Source: Streptomyces sp. 71268
GTDB lineage: Bacteria; Actinomycetota; Actinomycetes; Streptomycetales; Streptomycetaceae
Direction: 5' to 3'
Assembly: GCF_029392895.1 (NCBI RefSeq)
Contig: NZ_CP114200.1
Coordinates: 5,053,001 to 5,117,000, forward strand
Length of the DNA stretch: 64,000 nucleotides
Positions 58,801 through 64,000 of the stretch are shown piece by piece. The notes below the pieces were generated by a model. The model was not told the origin of the DNA, searched no databases, and saw only the letters and a program-made list of their open reading frames with translations. Made by a program: the position numbers and the translations under genes. Each line of letters begins with the position of its first letter. The first letter of the stretch is position 1.

Positions 58801-60120
58801 ATGTCGAACGTGGTCGACCCCCCTGCGACCGTACGCCAGCCCGGTCTCGTCCTGACCGATCACGCCTTCGACGTCCCCCTGGACCACGCGGCGCCGGAGG
58901 GTGAGCGGATCCGCCTCTACGCCCGCGAGGTCGTCGCCGCCGACCGGCACGCCGACCGGGACGGGCTGCCCTGGCTGCTGTACCTGCAAGGGGGCCCCGG
59001 CTTCGGCGCCGACCGGCCGGTCGGGCGCGGCGGCTGGCTCGGCCGGGCCCTGGACGAGTTCCGGGTGCTCCTCCTCGACCAGCGCGGCACCGGGCGCTCC
59101 ACGCCCGCCACCCGGCAGACGCTCCCGCTCCGCGGCACCCCCGCCGAGCAGGCCGCGTACCTCAGCCACTTCCGGGCCGACGCGATCGTGCGCGACTGCG
59201 AGCTGGTCCGCGCCCGGTTGACCGGCGGCCGGCCGTGGACCGTGCTCGGCCAGAGCTTCGGCGGCTTCTGCGTCGTCAGCTACCTCTCGTACGCGCCCGA
59301 GGGGCTCGCCACCGCCCTGATCACCGGCGGGCTGCCGGGCCTGGACGCGGACGCCGACGCGGTCTACCGCGCCGCCTACCCGCGCATGGAGCGCAAGACG
59401 CTGGCCCACTACGCCCGTTACCCCGGTGACGCCGAGATCGCCGCGCGCGTCGTGGCCCACCTGGGCGCGCACGAGGAGGTGCTGCCGGACGGCTCCACGC
59501 TCACTCCCGCCGCCTTCCAGCAGCTCGGCATCCTGCTCGGCTCCGGCGACGGCTCACACCGGCTGCACTACCTGCTGGAGGACGCCTTCGTGGACACCGT
59601 CGACGGGCCCCGGCTCAGCGACGCGTTCGGCGAGCGCGTCGCCGCCGTGCTCAGCCGCGCCGGCAGCCCGCTCTACACGCTGCTGCACGAGTCCATCTAC
59701 GCGCAGGACGGCCGCGCCACCAACTGGTCGGCGCACCGGGTGCGGGAGGAGTTCCCCGGCTTCGACGCGCCGGCCGCGGTCGCCGCCGGCGCGCCCGTGC
59801 TGCTCACCGGCGAGAGCGTGCACCCGTGGATGCTGGAGACCCAACCCGCGCTGCGCCCGCTGCGCGAGACGGCCAACGCCCTGGCCGCGCGCACCGGTTG
59901 GGGCCCGCTGTACGACGCGGAGCGGTTGGCCCGCAACACGGTGCCGGTGGCCGCCGCGATCTACCACGACGACCTGTTCGTGGACACCGACCACTCGCTG
60001 GCCACCGCCCGCGCGATCCGGGGCCTGCGCACCTGGGTCACCAACGAGTACGAGCACGACGGGGTGCGCGCGGGCGGCGTGGTGTTCGACCGTCTGCTGC
60101 GGCTCGCCCGCGACGCCTGA
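58801..60120 (+). CDS. Alpha/beta hydrolase of the S33 proline iminopeptidase family
   Basis: A 439-aa cytosolic hydrolase. ATG 58801 follows GGAGGATGG. The oxyanion loop reads YLQGGPGFGA (normally HGGPG), and the nucleophile elbow is GQSFGGF with Ser152. DQRGTGRS at 97-104 is conserved. The acid and base are probably the Asp and His in YHDDLFVDTDHSLA. The family cleaves N-terminal proline from peptides or hydrolyses related amides. It is divergent from an XRE-TPR regulator and followed by a terminator hairpin. Confidence 0.9.
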   Translation: MSNVVDPPATVRQPGLVLTDHAFDVPLDHAAPEGERIRLYAREVVAADRHADRDGLPWLLYLQGGPGFGADRPVGRGGWLGRALDEFRVLLLDQRGTGRSTPATRQTLPLRGTPAEQAAYLSHFRADAIVRDCELVRARLTGGRPWTVLGQSFGGFCVVSYLSYAPEGLATALITGGLPGLDADADAVYRAAYPRMERKTLAHYARYPGDAEIAARVVAHLGAHEEVLPDGSTLTPAAFQQLGILLGSGDGSHRLHYLLEDAFVDTVDGPRLSDAFGERVAAVLSRAGSPLYTLLHESIYAQDGRATNWSAHRVREEFPGFDAPAAVAAGAPVLLTGESVHPWMLETQPALRPLRETANALAARTGWGPLYDAERLARNTVPVAAAIYHDDLFVDTDHSLATARAIRGLRTWVTNEYEHDGVRAGGVVFDRLLRLARDA

Positions 60121-60160
60121 CCGAACCGGCCCCCGCCCCAGCGGCAGTGGCGGGGTAGAG

Positions 60161-60190
60161 ACGGGGCGGGCCCGTGGCGGCCCGCCCCGT
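60161..60190 (+). terminator. Hairpin terminator
   Basis: ACGGGGCGGGCC at 60161-60172 pairs perfectly with GGCCCGCCCCGT at 60179-60190 around a 6-nt loop, followed by TTT. It ends the hydrolase transcript. Confidence 0.8.
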
Positions 60191-60348
60191 TTCGGCCGTC
60201 CCGGCCCGTTTCGTACGCCCCGCCGAACCGCGGACTTGTACGAACCCGCGTCCGACCCATTGCCCGGCGCCTCCCGCGCCCCTACGTTGAGCGGCAACTT
60301 AACTCGGCTTAACCAGCCACTTACGTAACCGGCCCCGGGAGAGTTGCC

Positions 60349-61689
60349 ATGCTCAGACGCGCACGAGCCCGCATCCGCACCACCGCGATAGCCGCGGGGG
60401 TCACCGCCGTCGCGGTGCTGACCGGCACCGCGAGCGCGGCCGGTGGCGCCGGGGGTCAGCGGCCGAGCGTCGCGAACGGCGAGCGGACGCACGAGGTCGA
60501 GTACTTCTCCGGTCCTGGCGGCCACGGCCGGCACGTGCGGGTGGCGGCCGAGCCGCCCGAGCGCGTCGCGCGCGCCCAGCGGCCGCTGGACGCGGCCGAA
60601 CGGGCCGGGGACGGCGACGTCACGCCGATCGTGGGGAACGGGTCGACCGCCGACAAGCTCGACGTGGTCGTCATCGGCGACGGCTACACCGCGGCCGAGC
60701 AGGCGGACTTCCACGCCGACGCCCGCGCCAAGTGGCGGCAGGTCTCGGCGGTCGCCCCGTACGACGCGTACCGAGGGCTGTTCAACGTGTGGGCCGTGGA
60801 CGCCGTCTCGAACGACTCCGGCGTCTCCGGCGACCCCACGCGGTCCGTCGTCAAGGACACCGCGCTCGGCTCGTACTTCTGGTGCGACGGCCTGGAGCGG
60901 CTGCTGTGCGTGGACACCGACAAGGTCGAGTCGTACGCCGCCAAGGCGCCCGCCGCCGACCTGGTCATCGTCGTCAGCAACACCGCCAAGTACGGCGGCG
61001 CCGGCTACAACGACGTCTCCTCCGGGCCCGGTTACGACGGCATCGCCACCGTCTCGTCCGACCACCCCGACTCCGCGCAGGTCGCCGTGCACGAGACGGG
61101 CCACTCGCTGGGCAAGCTCGCCGACGAGTACGTCTACGACGAGTACGGCACCTACACCGGGCCCGAGCCGGCCGACGTCAACATCAGCACGCTCGGCGCG
61201 TCCGCCATGGCCGCGCAGCGCGCCAAGTGGTACCGCTGGCTGGGTCAGCAGTCCCCGGACGGCGGCACGGTCGGCGCGTACGAGGGCGGCGGCTACTACC
61301 CGCGCGGCCTGAACCGCCCCACCGAGAACTCGATCATGCGCACCCTCGGCCGCGAGTTCAACCTGCCCGGGCGCGAGGCGATGATCGCGGGCTTCTACCG
61401 CCACGCGAGCGTGCTGGCCAGTGACGTCCCCACGGACCGGCCGCTGACCCGTGGTCAGCGGGTGAGCGTGCGGGTGCCGGAGTCGGCGTCGGTGCGTTGG
61501 TACGTGGACGGGCGCGAGGTGCGCCGGGCGCGCGACAAGCAGGCGGTCACGCCCGCCTCGCTCGGCGTCCGGCCGGGCGGCCACGGCCAGCGGATCACGG
61601 TGCGGGCCACCGACGCCACGGCCTCGGTGCGCGACCCGGAACTGCGGAAGCTGCTGACGGACAGCCGTAGTTGGCGCGTGCGCGGCTGA
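60349..61689 (+). CDS. Secreted M64 family metallopeptidase
   Basis: A 446-aa exported protein. A basic start and hydrophobic core (TTAIAAGVTAVAVLTGTASA) form a signal peptide cleaved near residue 34. The zinc motif HETGHSLGKLADE lies at 248-260 and matches the M64 HEXXH family. Other landmarks are GDGYTAAEQADFHADARAKW and NSIMRTLGREFNLPGREAMI. M64 enzymes include IgA-cleaving peptidases in other bacteria; in a soil actinomycete a general extracellular protease is more likely. The C-terminal 80 residues form a beta-rich add-on. Confidence 0.9.
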   Translation: MLRRARARIRTTAIAAGVTAVAVLTGTASAAGGAGGQRPSVANGERTHEVEYFSGPGGHGRHVRVAAEPPERVARAQRPLDAAERAGDGDVTPIVGNGSTADKLDVVVIGDGYTAAEQADFHADARAKWRQVSAVAPYDAYRGLFNVWAVDAVSNDSGVSGDPTRSVVKDTALGSYFWCDGLERLLCVDTDKVESYAAKAPAADLVIVVSNTAKYGGAGYNDVSSGPGYDGIATVSSDHPDSAQVAVHETGHSLGKLADEYVYDEYGTYTGPEPADVNISTLGASAMAAQRAKWYRWLGQQSPDGGTVGAYEGGGYYPRGLNRPTENSIMRTLGREFNLPGREAMIAGFYRHASVLASDVPTDRPLTRGQRVSVRVPESASVRWYVDGREVRRARDKQAVTPASLGVRPGGHGQRITVRATDATASVRDPELRKLLTDSRSWRVRG

Positions 61690-62131
61690 CGCGCGCCCCG
61701 GGGGGCGATTCCCCTGCGTTCGGTAGCCGGGGATGGCCTCGAGTAGGCGGTTCGGTAAGTGAGTTGAGGCGATCGCGGCGGCGGTCGGCGCGCGTCGGGT
61801 GAGGGCCCGGTGGCGCCGGCCGCCGCTGGCGTGTCGGGGGGCGGGTCGCGGGCGCGGGTGGGTCGGGGGTCGGTGGGGGTGTCGGTGGTCCGTTCCGTGG
61901 GGTCGGTTGGGGGCTCTTTCGCGCGGCCTATTTCTTACGACGTTCTGTTTAAGGGTCAGTAATTGACGGCTCATCTCTTGCGGGTGGCGCTGGCGTTGGG
62001 CTGATTGTGTGGATGGATGCCTGGCGTGAGCGGGCTGATCGCCCAGCTCTACAGATGGGATGAAGAGGTGTAAATTAGGACATCGTGAACAGCCGTCGAG
62101 AGCGATGGCCACGTCTATTGAGGAGGCATCG
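61690..62131. other. Intergenic region upstream of the peptide operon
   Basis: About 442 bp. It has an AT-rich patch at 61920-61980 (CTATTTCTTACGACGTTCTG) and a TAAATTAG near 62073, either of which may belong to the promoter. GAGGAGG lies 5 bp before the peptide start. No gene is confidently seen before 62132. Confidence 0.45.
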
Positions 62132-62308
62132 ATGCTTGCTCAGCACACCGCATCCCTACTCGCCACTCCCACCGACCAAGCAGCCGTCGGTCACCTGATG
62201 ACCGAGCCTGAGGCGCCGCTGAGCGACGCTCCGATGTACACGCCGCAGGCCGCGGGCGTGCTGCTGCTCCTGCTGCTCCTGTCGCCGAAGGAGCCGAAGG
62301 ACAAGTGA
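62132..62308 (+). CDS. 58-aa leader-type peptide with Leu-7 run
   Basis: A small peptide gene from ATG 62132 with an excellent GAGGAGG ribosome site. The peptide has a polar N-terminus (MLAQHTASLLATPTDQ), then an acidic segment (HLMTEPEAPLSDAP), then MYTPQAAGVLLLLLLL and a charged tail SPKEPKDK. It could be a RiPP-type precursor or a small membrane peptide. It overlaps the next gene by GTGA, and the following gene overlaps the third by ATGA, so the three are tightly coupled. No family was recognised. The weight of this call is the coupling and the start signal. Confidence 0.7.
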   Translation: MLAQHTASLLATPTDQAAVGHLMTEPEAPLSDAPMYTPQAAGVLLLLLLLSPKEPKDK

Positions 62309-63261
62309 GCCCCGATCGGTCGCAGACGGCCTACGCCGAATCGGCGGCCGACCTGGCTCGTCGTGTCCTCGGCGCCCTCCGGGGCGCCGGGGGCACGGCC
62401 CTGGTCGCCGAACACGTGGAACGGGCGGGCGACCCCAAGGCCGCGCTGGCCGCCCTGCGGGTCGTGGGAGCGGACACCTTCGCCCCGTTCCTGCTGGGCG
62501 ACAGCGTCTTCCACCCCCAGGACGCGGCGGCTTTCGCCACCTCCTTCACGATCTTCCCGCCCCCCGTCACCTCGCCCACCCCGCCCCCGGCGGGCCCCGC
62601 CGAACCCTGGGTCGTGGCCTGGCGCGACTGGGCGATGGCCGAGTTGCTCGGCCGGTTCACCGCGCCCACGGGACCGCCGGCGGCCGGCTCCGCCGCGGCC
62701 GGCCTCGCGGAGCTGACCGGCATCGACACCGCCGAGGTGACCGGGGTGCGGGCACCGCAGCCGCAGGGCGCGCCGCTGCTGGTCGACGACCGGTTGCGGG
62801 CCGCGTACGGCGCGGGCGGCCCCCGCGCGCGCGAGGCGGTCCGCGTCCCCGAGGGGTCGTACGCCGCCGACCGGCTGCACGCCACCGACGCCGCGTACAC
62901 GGCCGACGCCCCCGCGTCCGCCACCGAGGCCGCGGGTCTCGACTGGCAGCGCTGGTCGGTGCGGATGGGGCAGCTCTCGCCGCTGGCCCTGCCCGGCCTC
63001 GACGGACCCGTGCACCGCGCGGCGCGCGCCGCCCCGCTGGCCCTGGCCCGTGGTGCCAGCCGCGCCCTGCTGCGCCGCGACCACCCCACCGCCGCCCGCA
63101 TCGTGCGCTGGCTCGCCCTCCTCGGCTCCGACGGGGTGCCGCTGCCGCTGGAGCTGCCCCCGCTGATCGAGCACCTGGAACTGCTCGGTGGCGGCGGCCC
63201 CCGGATCGCCCTCGACCTGACCATCTCCCGCCGACTGCTCGCACTGGAGCCCTCCGCATGA
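62305..63261 (+). CDS. Unknown 318-aa protein coupled to the peptide gene
   Basis: A 318-aa protein starting at GTG 62305, overlapping the peptide stop. It is Ala/Pro/Leu-rich with no signal peptide. It contains DSVFHPQDAAAFATSFTIFP early, a Pro-rich linker (PPPVTSPTPPPAGPAEP) near 93-110, and an Arg/Ala-rich C-terminus with HPTAARIVRWLALLGSDGVP. I do not recognise the fold, and no catalytic motif is visible. Its stop overlaps the start of the third gene. A partner protein for the peptide, such as a recognition or maturation factor, is a reasonable hypothesis. Confidence 0.7.
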   Translation: MSPDRSQTAYAESAADLARRVLGALRGAGGTALVAEHVERAGDPKAALAALRVVGADTFAPFLLGDSVFHPQDAAAFATSFTIFPPPVTSPTPPPAGPAEPWVVAWRDWAMAELLGRFTAPTGPPAAGSAAAGLAELTGIDTAEVTGVRAPQPQGAPLLVDDRLRAAYGAGGPRAREAVRVPEGSYAADRLHATDAAYTADAPASATEAAGLDWQRWSVRMGQLSPLALPGLDGPVHRAARAAPLALARGASRALLRRDHPTAARIVRWLALLGSDGVPLPLELPPLIEHLELLGGGGPRIALDLTISRRLLALEPSA

Positions 63262-64000
63262 CGGCGTCCGTCACCCAGACCGCCCACCAGGTCAGCTCCA
63301 AGGCGCTGGCCTGGCTGCACGCCCACCACCAGCGCGGAGCGCTGCCCGACGACACCACGGCCGACCTCGGCGACCCGAACAGCGTGTACAAACCGCTGGG
63401 CGAGACCGCCCTGGCGGGCACGCTCGTGCTGCGCGAGGCCGCGGCCGGCACCACCGAACTGCGCGTCGCCCGCGAGCTGATCGACTACTGCTGGCGGCAG
63501 TTCCGCGAGGGCGACATGCTCTACGAGCGGCTGCTGCGCTACCCGATGATGAGCGACCCGCTGGAGACGTACTCCCACTTCACCCGGGTCGGCTACCGGC
63601 ACGAGCCGCTGGAGCGGCTGCTCGCGCACACCACGCGACTGCGCACGGTGCGTGGCGTGGAGCAGGTGCCCAACCGCAAGCTCGCGGTCGCCAACGCCAC
63701 CCGCGTCGTCGGCCTCGACGCGGGGCCGCACGCCTACGACTGGGACGCGCTCGCCCGCGCCACCTGGCTCGGCGGCACCCCCGAGCCCTGGCTCATCGAC
63801 TGGATGACCGGCTACTCGCTGACCCACGCGGTCTTCCACCTCACCGACTGGGGCGCCCGCCCCACCGGGCTCTCGCTCGAGCTGACCGAGTACGTCTCGA
63901 CCTGGCTGCCGGTGTGGATCGACATCTGGGCCGAGATCGAGCAGTGGGACCTGGTCGCCGAGTTGATGATCGTCGGGTGCTGCCTGGAGCGGCCGTACTG
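63258..64000 (+). CDS. Unknown protein, DUF6895-like, C-terminus beyond window
   Basis: A partial protein of at least 247 aa from ATG 63258, overlapping the previous stop by 4 bp. It contains LAWLHAHHQRGALPDDTTAD, LGDPNSVYKPLGETALAGTL, and a Trp/Asp-rich part (YDWDALARATWLGGTPEPW). Repeated His/Trp/Asp positions, including THAVFHLTDWG, hint at a helical enzyme or receptor domain. The resemblance to the DUF6895 type is by memory and weak. The gene continues past 64000. Confidence 0.65.
   Translation, partial: MTASVTQTAHQVSSKALAWLHAHHQRGALPDDTTADLGDPNSVYKPLGETALAGTLVLREAAAGTTELRVARELIDYCWRQFREGDMLYERLLRYPMMSDPLETYSHFTRVGYRHEPLERLLAHTTRLRTVRGVEQVPNRKLAVANATRVVGLDAGPHAYDWDALARATWLGGTPEPWLIDWMTGYSLTHAVFHLTDWGARPTGLSLELTEYVSTWLPVWIDIWAEIEQWDLVAELMIVGCCLERPY

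Noticed and set aside
59554..62112. An 852-codon minus-strand open frame opposite the S33 hydrolase and M64 genes
   Set aside because: It is an antisense shadow of two well-supported genes on the other strand.
1..64000. Insertion sequences, integrases, attachment sites, tRNA and rRNA genes
   Set aside because: I looked for transposase or integrase motifs and for tRNA-like cloverleaves flanking the secretion and pilus islands and saw none. Any transfer of the islands is therefore unproven.

Overview
The window is very GC-rich, with frequent GTG and TTG starts, many 4-bp stop/start overlaps (ATGA, GTGA) and a gene set typical of the genus Streptomyces. These include XRE-DUF397 pairs, a DtxR-type DmdR1, an SCO4402-family protein and an NsdA-like regulator. 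From memory, the order pdxH, second citrate synthase, SIS protein, dmdR1 ... SCO4402-like, purU ... ECF sigma, STAS antagonist resembles the SCO4387-SCO4410 part of the S. coelicolor chromosome. That was not checked by alignment. No rRNA, tRNA, CRISPR array, integrase or transposase was seen.

Layout. 1-16.9 kb is a mosaic of regulators and metabolism: PadR/DUF1048; an XRE-DUF397 pair; a three-gene coupled operon ending in a degenerate Nudix-like protein; an MFS-RidA-TetR efflux unit with three related operators; citrate synthase 2 divergent from pdxH; a PAS/PAS/GAF protein; a SIS protein divergent from dmdR1; an alpha/beta hydrolase behind a LexA-like box; and a DUF3093 protein. 17.3-30.7 kb is a type VII secretion-like island: a 1485-aa EssC/EccC ATPase with an N-terminal degenerate FHA domain, two divergently transcribed WXG100 proteins, and unknown proteins including a 475-aa possible substrate. 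No EccB, EccD, EccE or MycP is present. 30.9-42.9 kb is a Tad/Flp pilus operon: SAF/CpaB-like, CpaE-like, CpaF ATPase, TadB, TadC, Flp pilin, two TadE-like pseudopilins, a TadG-like protein and a large LysM/BTAD membrane protein. No prepilin peptidase is in the window. 42.9-53.9 kb holds an ABC exporter pair, a small PrimPol protein, an NsdA-like regulator, a Pro/Gln-rich one-TM protein, an orphan solute-binding lipoprotein, an SCO4402-family protein and purU. 54.0-61.7 kb holds an ECF sigma factor with a zinc-finger anti-sigma protein, a divergent STAS antagonist, an XRE-TPR regulator divergent from an S33 hydrolase, and a secreted M64 metallopeptidase. 62.1-64.0 kb is a translationally coupled operon: a 58-residue peptide with a seven-leucine run, then two proteins of unknown function, the last cut by the window edge.

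How the parts may work together. The ATPase and the two WXG100 proteins form a minimal type VII core whose membrane partners would have to be encoded elsewhere. The Tad operon builds a pilus from Flp and TadE/TadG pseudopilins using CpaF, TadB and TadC. A lipoprotein and an exported protein, transcribed divergently from the Tad operon, lie between the two machines. The coupled peptide operon at the right edge is the strongest candidate for an undescribed system. It looks like a peptide precursor or small membrane peptide with two dedicated partner proteins.
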